A DNA stretch of 64,000 bases from Uranotaenia lowii (lineage: Eukaryota; Arthropoda; Insecta; Diptera; Culicidae). A program made the position numbers and the translations under genes. The notes beneath the pieces were generated by a model that saw only the letters and a program-made list of their open reading frames with translations, was not told where the DNA came from and searched no databases. Positions within the stretch are counted from its first letter, which is position 1, and the number at the start of each line of letters is the position of its first letter. This document shows positions 35,274 through 47,584 of the stretch, piece by piece. The DNA lies in assembly GCF_029784155.1 (NCBI RefSeq), contig NC_073693.1, forward strand, positions 228,053,961 through 228,117,960, in the 5' to 3' direction.

Positions 35274-36193
35274 TACCGTAAATCGGGATAACATTGATCA
35301 CGGGGGTAGCTATGATCAACATGAAATTTTTCCACATAATCATCATTAACTAAGTCTAAAGTAAAAAAATCTAAACAACTTTTTCTACGCTTAAAAACCT
35401 ACATGTTAAGTTTCAAATTGGGAAAAATTTGGTTTGTTTTTAAAAATTCAAATGTAAGTAAAAAAGTTATTTCAAAATCTTGCAATATCTATTTTTTCCA
35501 AGGCTCGCAAACAAACAACCTTCCTGCTAGAATTAAAGCGTTTAGAAACATCAGGTTGATTTTGGTGATAGTTCACAAATTTATAGTTTTGGTTGGTGTA
35601 GTTTTTGTTGTATTTTGAGGTAAATCAAGGTCTTGGAACGTTTTCCAAGAGTAAGCAAGTCTAGGACAAAAGGCTAGGAACCCTATCAAATGGTAAAGTT
35701 TGAAGGAAAAACTTAATGGGCTTTAGTGCGAGGGCTTAGATAATTGAATGAAGGCAAAGTTTCTTTTCTTGTGTAGTAAAAATTTTATTAATAATGATGA
35801 AAAATTATACCTCTGAATTTATGCAGTATCATGGTTCATCTTTCGATTTTAATTGTTGTTCGGCCTTAGTTGCCTTAGTTTATCAATTACTAAAATTTTT
35901 AAATATTATAAAAGTGTTTTTTTATCCTTTATGATCAAGAAAACTCGTTAAAAGCGTCAAAATAGAACCTGATCAATGTTTTCCCAAAGCATCAAATCCT
36001 AAACAAAGATTAAATCGATTTTAAAATCAAATTTAAAGTAGTCTAATAAATTTCTGCAACCATGTTTTATGTTCATAGGAGTGCAGTACTGGTTTAAAAA
36101 ATTCGAAATATGTCAAAATTCCCTTTAGCAAAAAATTAATCGAGAAATATTGAAAAAAGTTTAATTAAATTAATCTTACCCCGTTTTACGGTA
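35274..36193. mobile_element. TA-flanked MITE with TACCGTAAAwCGGGrTAA ends
   Basis: The left end TACCGTAAATCGGGATAA is an inverted match to the right end TTACCCCGTTTTACGGTA. Both begin or end in TA, fitting Tc1/mariner-type target duplication. It is 920 bp with no transposase. Its insertion separates the two blocks of one LINE relic, which supports both boundaries. Confidence 0.8.
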
Positions 36194-36411
36194 CGCCAAA
36201 CAAATTTTATTTATTGGACATACAGAACCTAAACGCAGCGATAGAACGAGTATCTTCGTTCCAGGATCTTGGAGTAATTCTCGACAAAAACATAATTTTC
36301 CGTGAGCATCTGAACGGTCTTGAATCAAAAGGCAACAGGAATTGGGGATTTATAACTAGACTATCGAAGGAGTTCAGTGAACTCGCTCATTATAGATTAA
36401 TTGTCATTTAG
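36194..36411 (+). pseudogene. LINE reverse transcriptase relic, 3' block
   Basis: The frame at 36214-36411 contains ERVSSFQDLGVILDKNIIF and GNRNWGFITRLSKEF, which match the RT thumb region (RV-x-DLGV-x-LD, then KANR-x-LGFI) of CR1/Jockey-type LINEs. It follows the 5' block at 34958-35273 in the expected order once the MITE is removed. The frame ends in a stop at 36409-36411, and the downstream sequence is no longer recognisable. Confidence 0.75.
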
Positions 36412-38020
36412 GTATTAATTCAAACTAAGTTGGTAATTCATCTTAAATAAAAACTAACCTTATACAAAGAAGGACTAGACTTACTGAAGCGCCTTTTCTA
36501 CGCTGCTTAAAAAAAAATCCCAATGATAGGTTCATAATTTAGTTCGCAAATTTCGAACAAACAAAGCCGTTGTTTGTTTTGTCGGAAATTTCAAGGCCTC
36601 AAAACCGACTTTCCCAGGACAAATTGATGATGAAGGCAAATTTGACTAAACTCCCGAACAGCATAATGTGGTAAGCCGAAAGCCGGGTGCCTTTTTCCGA
36701 CATTTAATAAAATTTTCATTCAGAATACTGATGAGAAGCGGTTTTTTGCTCCCATCTGGCTGAAGCAGTTTTGTCAGCCGATAATAAACCCTTCAAGTAA
36801 TTAGTATTGATATTTCGTTGGGAATTTTATCCACACCGGAACTGCCGCCGAGCACCCTAATTAGGTCTAGATTTCAGCAGCGCGCAAACTTTACCCGGAT
36901 CCCAAAAATCCGGAATATCGCCGGCATCTGGAAGGAGAAAGTCAAAATGGAGATACTGTGTGAAGTGCTGGGAAAAATCGGTGCTGCTGGTTTTGAAATT
37001 TAATTACGACGTGGGAGGAAAGAAGAAAAAAAATCCAATCAAAAACATGTAATCTAATTTTCGCTTTTATTTTCTCTGCCGGAATCAGTCGTGGTTATTG
37101 CGCTACTACATGAAGTGGTGGGAAAAATCGGAAACGGTTGGAAGACGTATAGATAAATTCTCTTGAAAAGTACTGGCTTCCATGGTTTATTTTCTAAGCA
37201 ATGTGGTCGATTGTTTTTGTTTGAAGAAATAATACACCGTGATTTAAAACTTAGGAATGCATGTATTTGGATATTTTTGTCACATTCACTATTCGAGGTT
37301 GGAAGAACTGCAGAATGGTTTTAAAACTTTGTTGAATTTCGATTATTTTAGGTTGGAGATTTTTGGTATCTCTTGAATAAGTCATTCGCTTTCGAAATGT
37401 TGATCATACTCTGGTTCGAATTGCATTAAGTAGTAACCGTACGTTTAAATGCATTTCGTGCCTGAAAAAACTAAAAATTTCAAATGCGATTAGCTTATTT
37501 CAGAAAGACAGAAGTAATCCATGAAGAAAGTTACACAACCTTCATCATCGTAGGCACAATTTTAGTGTTTGAATTTTTTTCGACGATGATTTTCGATGAA
37601 ATTTTGAGCAATCGAAGATAACACATATTCTATTGCATAAAGCACAGATTTAAATGCTATTTTATAAGAATATTTTATCCATTGACATTTATCATCGAAT
37701 CGGTTTCAAGGTTTTCTTTTTGCACTGTAAGATTATTACGGATTCGATGGTTCAAAAATCAATAGTATAAATTTTATTGTGTCAGAATTTTTGTTTAGAA
37801 TAAAGGTAATTAACTTGCCTTATAATTGAAATAAAAAAAATATATATGGCCATTCCTAAAGGGAATCTTATTCCTATATCTTAACATTTAGAGCTTTGCT
37901 AGAATCATTATTTGTTTATAATCAACTATAATAAAAAAGAAATCCCTAACAGCTCTGTCTAAAAATTCCTGCATTCCTGCAAAATCGATGCATTTTGCAC
38001 TAAGCGGTGATAAATATTGT
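36412..38020. other. Intergenic; GC-richer patch about 36660-37130
   Basis: The patch holds two similar segments (AAGTGCTGGGAAAAATCGG and AAGTGGTGGGAAAAATCGG about 160 bp apart), suggesting a small ancient duplication. The rest is AT-rich. No gene was recognised. Confidence 0.45.
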
Positions 38021-38193
38021 GGCTTGTGATATAGCTCAGTCAGTTGCTTCCTGAGCCGATGTCCGTGAGTTCGAGCCCAAGAGTAAACAGAGAACACAGT
38101 TGTACCGGTAAGTTTTTCAATAACTGTCCGCCAACTGCAACGTTCATATAAGTCGCGAATGCCATAAAGATGGTAAAACGACTATAATCGAAA
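38021..38193 (+). mobile_element. tRNA-derived SINE, copy 1
   Basis: The head resembles a tRNA: an A-box-like TATAGCTCAGTCAG and a B-box GAGTTCGAGCCC about 30 bp later. These are followed by a non-tRNA body shared with 62176-62356 (TTTTTCAATAACTGTCC, AGTCGCGAAT, CCATAAAGATGGT, GACTATAATCG). Compared with copy 2 it lacks about 8 bases between A-box and B-box. RNA polymerase III promoter elements are thus present in outline. Confidence 0.8.
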
Positions 38194-39290
38194 CAGAAAC
38201 GGAGAAGGTGATAAAAAGATCCATCAAACAAAACAATAACAAAATAATCTATGTCTGTTTGTAGAATTCAAAAAATTCACACACGCTCATACATTATGTT
38301 GCTGGTGCTTTGTTTGGCTGATGATGCTACTAGCCGTATACAGTCAAAAAAATCAATCATGAATGCTTACCAATAGGCCAAATCGTCATATGAAACTTGT
38401 CAAGCTGTAGCTCTATTATTCAGTTGACTTCATCGAGTTGAATTCGCTGTTAGATTATACGACAGAAAACGCTCATCGTGCCCTGATTGATAGTGCTCTG
38501 TTCGCCCCCAGTCAACAAATTTAAGTAAAAACGCGTTTTAAAATTGTTTAAAGTTGAAAATCAAAAATTTTATGATGGTGAAAATTGAGAAATGTGTAAA
38601 TCATGTTTAAGTGCGTACATTTCAGATCAAGATTATTTAAAGGTCATAAAAGCTTATTTGGTGGTGCTCCAAAATTTTAATATTATTTAATTTATTTAAT
38701 ATTTCTGTTAAGATGAAAAGGATACTTAATTTTTGGTGAAAGGTAGTACGAAAAAAATCCTCATGAAATTTTTTTTAAAGAAAATACGTACTTTTGTAGA
38801 AAAAAAAGAGTGCTTTTTTATGCCCTGGGTGCTCGTTATGCCCTTATCTCCCCTATTCAATACTTCACCAAAAAAATTCAAATTTTTATCGAAGATTCAC
38901 GCATAAAACTTGAAAAATTATCTTACTGAAAGAAACTGAGGCATTCGAATAATCAAATACCTTTGTGATAATTGATGCAATTTTTTTCCTTCTAGAGTAT
39001 TATCATTTGTTTTTTTTTGTGCCTATTCATATATAAACATTGAACAAAAAAACTATTCTGTTATTTGTGGACTATTCAAACTTTAACCGAAAAAATCGGT
39101 ATGGAATAAAATTGGTACAGTACGCTAAAACATTTTTTCCCGATTTTTTTTCTGAAACCCAAAACCCATCTATGATCACTGACGCTAGAAATCTGATTTG
39201 TTTTAACGGCAAATGTAGCAATCATCACCGAGGGCCCATCAAAACAACATGCGCAAAAAGCTATGCCGGGTGCTGCCTCGCAATATGTTA
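38194..39290. other. AT-rich sequence, possible MITE end near 38855
   Basis: ATGCCCTGGGTGCTCGTTATGCCC followed by TATCTCCCCTAT resembles the reverse complement of a TAGGGGAGA-type MITE end. A loosely similar start near 38490-38510 is too weak to define an element. Nothing else was recognised. Confidence 0.35.
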
Positions 39291-40100
39291 AACATTATCG
39301 TTTCGGGCGCGCTAGATGCGATGCGAGGAAAGCTCCATCATATGTATATGACGACGAAGAGCGCAATTTGAGACCTATAAAATAAATGATTCTCATAATG
39401 TGTTCATACGCTGTTCTGGCTGCTGGAAAATGCTGCAGAGCTGAGCAGTGGCTAAAATGGACGAAAAAAAACAACTTTGCTAGCCCAAGTAGAGGAAGAA
39501 TAAGGAAGTAAGCAGCAGCTTCAACGGAAACCAAGCCATCTAACTGAGGCCAGTCGATGTAAAATTAGACCGGATCAGGAAAATGAGATTTTATCCAATA
39601 AAATTTTTGATGCGCTTTAACACCCGGACCTTTGTTGAAGTTTTTTTTTCATTCCTAGGGTGGATCTTGAAAGTTTGATTATTGAGATGTGTTTCCTTCA
39701 AACATATCCGATATACTTGGAGCCACCCTTCCACATAAAACGGAAAGAAACTTTCATCCGGATGGGAAAAAGGGTGCATACAACTCGGGTGAATGTGTAT
39801 GGGAATGTGTGCACGAGTGGATTGAATGAGTGTTAGCATTTGATTGGATTTTGAGCATTGTTATGTGGAACGGAAACGGAAGGAAGCACTTTCATTGCAT
39901 CACAAAGTGGTTCGGCGGAAATTGATGCAGAGTTGGAATTGACCACTTTTGTTTTCATGTGTATGAAGAAATGTTTTCATGAAATATTTACGAGCTTAGG
40001 ATTAGGACGAGCCCGAAATGGAACGATGCCGGGCGATGATTACGATTCTTCGGGTTTCGGAGATGATGTTTTCCGAGAACCGCATTGTGTCATGAGCTGA
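39291..40100. other. GC-richer island, candidate non-coding host sequence
   Basis: Base composition and low repetition contrast with both flanks. An 80-codon frame at 39858-40100 (+) is open but shows no family features, and I do not call it a gene. Confidence 0.35.
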
Positions 40101-41307
40101 AAAAAATAACCTAAAGCTCTAAAGGTTTATGTTCGATGCTTACCGAGACTGAGGATTTCTCAGAAATAATGAGGGATTTGAAATCAGTTTTTTTAAGTAC
40201 AAGTACAATTGTAGATGTGAAGAAATGTTACTTTGCGCAATCTGAATTCTGATTAAATTCAGGGATTCACCGACATTAATATATAATCGAGTTTCGTGTT
40301 TCGCTCGTTTGATGTTATATCATTCTATGAAACGACACAAATAAAAAAAAATCTGTAGACTGTAATTGAACTGTAATTTGTAATCCTTTTTTTGTTCTAT
40401 TTAATATATAATGCTCTTCAAGGGTAATACAGACCACTATTTGAACTGCTCAAATCTACAATAATTGAGCTCATCTTGTAAATTTTATGCTAATAATCTG
40501 ATTTAAGGGAAATAAGGGCATGATTACCACACGAGACAAAAGGGGCCCTTTCAGTTTTAGCTAAACTGTATGTTTATGAGTCTGAATCAAAGCAATCGAA
40601 AGAATTGGTTGAATCATTCAACCTAGTAGGCTCACAACCCAACAGAGTTTGTGAGTCTTTTTTCAAAGCACATCTTATTTTGGAGTTCATTTCCTATATA
40701 CTGCCGAGTTAAAAAATTAAATTTTCATGTGGTAGATGCATTATTTTTAACATCAAATTTCGATGTGATGGAAAAATTTGATAAATTTAAAAGAAAAAAT
40801 TTTGATTATGGCATATGTCGATTATTGCACGATTTGATTTTGGGAACACAAAATGTATGGCCATGTTGCGAAAATTGAACGAGGAATGGTATCTTTCTTT
40901 AGACACAATCCTAATATCCATTTATTTTAATGTCTAGCATACTACCTCAAACGTTTAGGTGTCGATACCGGGGCTACCGGGTGTCGATACTCCTTACAAT
41001 CTACAATGCCGATCAAAAATTTTATTAGAAATGAGATGCTCATACATGCTATACCCTGTTATCAACTTTAGCCTCACCCATTCTTGTAATCGAAGAAATG
41101 ATATTAGTGGTGTCTTCCTCCTGGGCAAAAATAATCACGGAAATTTAATTTTTTCCTTGATTTCTAGCGAAAGCCGAAAACATATATCCGTTGTGATGGA
41201 CTCAATAACTAATTTTACACCGTTTTTCATTATTTTCTACATTTTAAGAGGATCCTAGACACAGGTGCATACCTGTCTCGATTAACCCTAAGAAAAGTAT
41301 GCAAAAA
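40101..41307. other. AT-rich intergenic sequence, nothing recognised
   Basis: Only chance ORFs are present. Confidence 0.5.
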
Positions 41308-42713
41308 TAAAGTGAGCGAAATAAGAATAGCACCACTTTGTGTTTTGCTTGTTAAAATATGAATGATTGAAAATTACGAAAGTTTTCTTCCACAGTTTGT
41401 TCTGAATTGCTAAACGGATAAATCAAGCATAAGTTTACTTTTTTTGGACGTAGCAATTGGCGTTGAGAACCAAAAATGTGAAAAAAGGTGTGAAATAAGA
41501 ATAGCACCATTTGAGTTTTTCAACAAAAAAAACAAGATTATTTTTAGAAATTTACTGTGTAAAAGTGAATAATAATGCTTCTACGAATTATTTGAATAGA
41601 TAACTGCATTTTTAGGAGTTTTCCAGAATTCCAAAGTTTTTCGAAGGTATTAAATGGGGGTTTTAAGAGATGCTCCTCTAGCGTTAAGGAATTTGATATT
41701 TGAACTATAAAACTTTATCAAACTGCTTGATTTCTTCATTAACATTCATAAGTATGATGCAAAATGATGAAACATAGATTTGAGGCTGAGTTTGAATCCA
41801 AAAAACAGGTTGGAATTCAAAAATACTAATGTTTTTTAATAGTCAAACACTATTTCTCAAGTTTTAAGTCATAGATGGCAGCACTATCTTGCCATTTAAC
41901 CAAATTCATGTCCATTTTCGAATATCCGGGATTAATTAGGGAGTGCTGGATGATTTTGGTCAAGAAATAAATACATGTACCGTGTGAACGCTTTGAAAAT
42001 CACTAAATCCAAAAAATATATAGAATTGCATCAAGGTCACTAGAAGTGAATTTTTTGGACCGATAACCAGAACCTCAAAATAATGAGTATGGGCCTAAAT
42101 AAACCTGGAAAATCAATATTGAGACTAAATTTAGTTTTAACTGCAAGGTAGTTCTGCCATCTACGACTTGAAACTGGAAAAAGTGTGGTTTACTGAACAA
42201 AATCAAAGTTTATAATTTCCAACCTGTTTTTTCTGATTCAAAATTAATCCCGAATGTTTGTTTCATCATTTCACGTCATTTGAATGAAGAAAGTAAATAG
42301 TTTAGAAAAGAATTACAGCTCAAATATCAAAATCCCTAAGGCTACAGGAGCATCTCTTAAAACCCCCTTTAAAAACTTTGAAAACCTTTGGAATTCTGGA
42401 AAACTCCTTAAAATGCAGTTATCTATTCAAATAATTCATAGAAGCATTGTTATTCACATTGACACAGTGAAGCTTTAAAAATAATCTTGTTTTTTGTTGA
42501 AAAACTCAGTTGGTGCTATTCTTATTTCGCACCCTTTTTTAACATTTTTGGTCCTCAACGCCAATTGCTTCGCCCAAAAAAAGTAAACTTATGCTTGATT
42601 TATCCGTTAAGACATTCAGAACAAACTGTGGAAGAAAATTTTCGTGATTTTCAATCATTCATATTTTAACAAGCAAAACACATAGTGGTGCTATTCTTAT
42701 TTCGCTCACTGTA
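41308..42713. mobile_element. Foldback Tc1-like MITE with ~580-bp inverted arms and IR/DR layout
   Basis: The left end, TA then AAGTGAGCGAAATAAGAATA, pairs with the right end, whose reverse complement is CAGTGAGCGAAATAAGAATA next to TA. Similarity continues inward for about 580 bp on each side (to about 41895 and 42130), leaving a ~250-bp spacer. Each arm carries the terminal motif twice in direct orientation: GCGAAATAAGAATAGCACCA at 41316-41335 and a one-mismatch copy at 41490-41509, with mirror copies at 42686-42705 and 42511-42530, about 175 bp apart. This is the IR/DR arrangement of some Tc1 elements, where each direct repeat binds transposase. No transposase gene is left. Confidence 0.88.
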
Positions 42714-42875
42714 TGTATTGTTGAAATTTGTCATCATTTTATGCAGTTTTTATAAATTGTCTTTCATTTTCTGTTCAAATCACGTAAGAAGTATTTTTCA
42801 CCGTAGGCTATACTTGCAAAAAATGCATATAGCTATTTGTGGTGTTTCCATACAACACTTGTCATGGTATGAAGT

Positions 42876-43115
42876 TTTTATTTATTTATTGTTCACGGTC
42901 TTCGATAACTCAATATCATACAGACTGGTTACTTAAACTACGCTTAAACTATCCTTACTTATATTATAATCAAAATACACATACACTTGATTAAACAATC
43001 TACAAGAGATGTCAAATGGGTTATAAAATTCATTTCTTCCATAGTTGTTCAATCTTAACGGCTCGAAGTTTCTTAGGGAACGAGATGAGACATGATACGG
43101 TATCATTTCGGTGAG
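42876..43115 (-). pseudogene. 3' end of a LINE ORF2 with 3' UTR and A-rich tail
   Basis: On the minus strand an open stretch contains SSRSLRNFEPLRLNNYGRNE, then DISCRLFNQ and YFDYNISKDSL, ending in a stop at 42933-42935. It parallels the C-terminus of the LINE at 2-1237 (APSRQLRNRN, then NYAKNG, SYNQ, IDFTMSRQKL). A short 3' UTR and a tail of AATAAATAAATAAA (minus strand, 42877-42890) follow. It is a 5'-truncated insertion of a related CR1/Jockey-type element. Confidence 0.75.
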
Positions 43116-46100
43116 ACTGACACTATCTGCTTAAAAATATTTTTTTTAAATTTTTCTGAGCAATACATTATTCATTGTACTAATCAATATGTATGTCTGC
43201 TTTGAAAAATTGCGTTTCCTTCACGGCCGTTCTCAACAAGTGTGATTGATTCACTAAAATGTTCCTATTTTACGGTATATCTAATGGTTTATGCATTTCG
43301 AATTGTGAAACAGTCATTTTTCTTGCTAAATTTAAACTTTTTATTTGTATAAAGTCGTGTGAAAATTCTAAGAACTAGAGAAGAAAAGTACGGAGTGCCC
43401 GAGAAATTGATATGAATAAGATTAAATTGATTAACCAGATTAGACTGGACTTTTATTTGGCGAGCTCCTTCAAGATAAATTTTGTAAACTTTATCAAAGT
43501 TTGAAGTATCCATTTTTAAAAATAAATTCTTTAAAAACTGATAAACATTTTTTCTAATACCAAAATGTAGGCTCAGTCTAAGATAAAGTTTCAAATGTAG
43601 TTTTTAATAAAATGTAAAGTTACTCACCGTAAATTAGTTTTATTTTATCGGCTATATCGGTGAAATTTTATATTCTTTAAATTTTTTTTTGTAAAAATGA
43701 AAGATTATAGGCGGATAGAAGATGAGAATTAGGTGAAAGATGTTGAAAATGAGTGGAAAGGTAATTTTAGTTTCAAAAACTTTTCATCACATTTCACTAC
43801 TACTTTTGATAAGAAATAAATCTTACCACGTTACATGTTCTAAAATGTTGAAAAACTTCTCATACTGGAGTTTTATTTGTTAATGATGACAGATTGCTGT
43901 TCAATTTCTCGAAAAAAGTGAACGTTTTCAAAAATTTTGATATGACACAGATTTATAAGATACATTTTTTGACAACCTTTTTTCAAAAATTGCGTTGCAA
44001 TCGGTGCCAAGAGATTTGTTTTTTTTTTGTAAATTGTAGTTTCACACTTAAACATTTTTTTCTGAATTCATAAACATATTAAAGTGACCTTAGCTATATT
44101 TTTATTAGTTTTGTCAGAATTGCACCACAAAGAACTGAAATATTTCAACTTATATTGAAAGTAAATATTATACATATTATTAGAATAGGCCTTTAGACGG
44201 GAACTATCTTTTATCCCTCCTACTTTACTTCCTAACCTAACAACTCCCTTAATTTTCGCTTCAAATGGGACCGTCAACCAGGAAATTAACGTGACAGAGT
44301 GTATTCAATGCACTTGCTGAACAACATATAGAAACATGATTTTCCTGTGCTGTTTTGGCGGGAATGGGCACTCTGCCATTATGGAAAAAGGTCATGAAGT
44401 GGTATGCCTCTAACAACATTCAGATTTTCCCAAGCCCGGATTAAAGGGCGAGAAGGGCATTGCCCCGAGCCCCCCTCCCCACCGAGGAAAAAAATAACAT
44501 AACTCAAATCATACAAGTTTGATACTATTGATTCTGATGTACATTTACTATAAAATTATCCTCTACATATGAAAATAACCGGAAATCAGCATATTATTTT
44601 TCAGTTGACAAATCTCAAATTATTTTTGATTACAAAACAAACACTCATTGTTGAATTGGGAATTTCATTGAGTGATTCTAAAATACTGAATTTTAGTTTT
44701 ACCTTATCTTCTTCTGGATTTATGATTCTGGTTTTTAAACATTTAGTCACATTAGATCGTCTATTAGACGAAAGTTTCAAAAGACAAAAGAAATCTTTTG
44801 TTTTATACAAAATTGTGAATAATCTGGTTTTTTTTTTATTTTAAATACAATGCATGAAAACGATTTTTCTTTGTTTTTTTTACATGAATTTGGAATAAAA
44901 CATTTGGATTCATATTTAAAAGTTTGCAATTCCTGCTTTGTCTTTGATTGGAACTTTGTCTCTCAATTTGAAATTAGAAATTAGGAAATCTTGATTTGAA
45001 ATTATGATTTTAATTTGAGACCTGAAATGCGGTTCAAAAATTATGGCTTCGAATTTTTCTCTTGAACTCTTTTATCTGCATCTCTATAGAATTTTTATTT
45101 ATTTCTATTATTTTTTAATTTTTAGTCCATGATCTTAATGTTATTTCCCTATCATCAAGATGGAAAAATGTAGATATTGCTTTCGATATTTCTAATCGGC
45201 TACCAATGATCTGCAACGAATTATGAAAAGAAAAACATTTTAATATCTATGTTTATTGTTTTCTATGTTATCGGGTTAGCGAATGATAGAGTTATTAAAT
45301 AAATTGGAATGAATTTTGTATTTAACAGCTTAAATCAGAGTTTAAAAAAAGAATAACTCTTATGCAATATTTGATCGTAATGTATCAACAATTACTGTTT
45401 GAAGACACCAGATATAATTGCTCTTTCAAAGCAATATACTAGATTTCAGTCTGACACAAAAATAAAAAAAAAACATATTACCTCAACTCTAATTTTTTAT
45501 TTGGTTTTGCAATTAATGTCAATCCTTTTGGAAAAACTGTGCTTCCTTCTAAAATTTTCGGCTAATCAGGCTGGATTGCAACTTTTTTATGTTTCAAAAT
45601 TGAATATTTGATCATGACCGTTTAAAACCGGATAATCTGGCAATGCCCTGAACTCATTTCCAGTTCCTTTATATGTTTTAAAATATTATGTTTTTCCTGG
45701 GACGGCATATGTATGTTAAAATATTATTCATAGAGGTCACCCGATGGCTTAATCTGGCCTTGGAAAATCCATATAATGGTAAAATTTCCGTACAAAGGTA
45801 AATGTTGCTTTTATTTTTGTAGAAATTGTTTTGCTGCCTTCAGAATGTTATATTTTAAGGATCAGCAATGGTTTTTTTCGTGCCATACTAAGATAACTTT
45901 ACGCTTCCCGGATTTGTCCCCGGATTTGTCAGTTTATTCAAAATTATACGAGTTCAATTTTTTTATCATCAATGTAAAGATGAACCAGCCAAAGGCTGAA
46001 CATCTTTCTAATAAAGACACAAAAAAAAAGTTATGATTCAAAGCCTCGATGGTAGCATTTCAAAAATCTGATTTGCTTTGGCCCGTAATTGTCAATTTCA

Positions 46101-46195
46101 AACAAAGATTCAAATTGGTTATTTTTCATAATCCGTTGAATACTGAGGAAGTTACGATTTTTTTTCTATAACAGTTATACTTGGTTTTTTTTAAT
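43116..46195. other. AT-rich intergenic sequence, nothing clearly recognised
   Basis: A minus-strand frame near 44068-44277 and a GC-rich patch near 44440-44490 (CATTGCCCCGAGCCCCCCTC) look like fragments of dispersed repeats, but no family or boundary could be fixed. Confidence 0.45.
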
Positions 46196-46555
46196 AACTA
46201 GCTGACCCGGTGTTCTTTGCTCCCCTTTTCATGAAAAAAATGATGTTCGTTAAAATTATTTTAATTAAAATAAACTTTTTTGCTATTTCACGTTGAGTGG
46301 CTCAATAGTTGGCAGAAATTGTTGGAATTGTGTCATATTTTTATTAATTTTGTATGGGAGCCCTCCCTTCCCCACCTTTAAGTAGGAGCAGTTTGAAAAC
46401 ATATGAGAAACTATCTCCGACCCCATCAACTTTTACAAACACAATTTCACATTGATCGGTTCAGAAGTTCCTGAGTCTATAGGGAACAGACAGACAGACA
46501 GACAGACAAACATTTCCCCCCATTTCCCATTTCCCTCATTATTTATATGGATAGA
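46196..46555 (+). repeat. Dispersed repeat ending in (GACA)n, copy 1
   Basis: It begins ACTAGCTGACCCGGTGTTC and ends with GGGAACAGACAGACAGACAG and an AT-rich stretch. It shares with 46690-46950 the blocks ATTGTGTCATA, TTTGTATGG, CTATCTCCG, TTGATCGGTTC and CGAGTCTAT/TGAGTCTAT-GGGAACAGA. The class (LINE 3' end, SINE or Helentron-associated) is uncertain. Confidence 0.6.
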
Positions 46556-46689
46556 GTCTTTCAATACAACATTTCATAAAATTAGATCAAAACTTGTTTG
46601 CCAAATCAAAAATCATCTTATCATGTTAAATCGCTCTTGATTATAAATTTTTGAAAAAATTTAACGAAAATTATTCGGATTTTATCAAA

Positions 46690-46955
46690 TTTTGATTTTT
46701 TTTTTCATAGAAACAAACGCTCACGAAAATTACTAATAAATTGTATTAATTGTGTCATAATTTTATATAAATTTTGTATGGAAGTCCACCCCTTAAGTCG
46801 GAGGGGTTTGTTACTTTTAAAGAAACCATCTCCGGCCCAAAAAACCCTGATATGTCAAATTTGACGATGATCGGTTCTGTAATTTCCGAGTCTATTGGGA
46901 ACAGATAGACAGACAAACGTTAATTTTTATAAATATTGATAGATACAACGAGTTG
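46690..46955 (+). repeat. Dispersed repeat ending in (GACA)n, copy 2
   Basis: A diverged relative of 46196-46555 in the same orientation, lacking the ACTAGCTGACCCGG head and ending in GGGAACAGATAGACAGACAAACG. The two copies are separated by about 135 bp. Confidence 0.6.
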
Positions 46956-47584
46956 TAGTGTACTTGTCTTAGCATTGGAAGATTTCAACTTGATAAATTG
47001 AAAAACTGATTAAGGCCAACTTCCTCCAATGCCTACTCCTATGTGCAGCGTGGCAAATTGACAATTAGTTTCTTTTAAAACTAGTTCAAAATCATTTATA
47101 TTTTTTTATTTTAAAAGGCAAAATAAAAAAGAAAACCTAAAGAATCAAGTATCAAAATCTGTCTGGTATAAGCTTTCCGGATTTCTCGTTTAGTTATCTG
47201 GGCTTGCCCGGATATTTAATATAATATATGAGAACAGAATGGTCCGGCCCGGTTGCCCGGATAAAAAAAAGCCCGGATTTATTCACCTTATTTGCTAAAT
47301 CGAACAAAGAAAGCAAATTGTTGTAAATTTTTATTTTATTTAGGCGTCCAAATTAAATTTTTTGAGCATGCTTAATAAAAACATTCATAAAAGGTTTAAG
47401 CCTGAAATACAATTTAAAATCTGCTAAAAAGTTTAGATAAAAAAGAATGTTTAAAGTTTTTTTTTTCTCGACTTTTGTTGAATAATTTGATCAAATTTGT
47501 CCGGATATTTCTCGGATTTTTTAATTTACAATTTTGAAATCAAATGTCCGGATTTTGCTATGTGTGTCCGTTCGACAGATGTGC
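46956..47584. repeat. Sequence rich in CCGGATTT/GCCCGG words
   Basis: Variants of TTGCCCGGAT and GTCCGGATTTT occur several times here and again at 45600-45940 and 50820-50900. They suggest an old short repeat family, but boundaries could not be set. Confidence 0.4.

Noticed and set aside
39858..40100. 80-codon frame
   Set aside because: No family resemblance, no splice or start context, and its length is expected by chance in this GC-richer patch.
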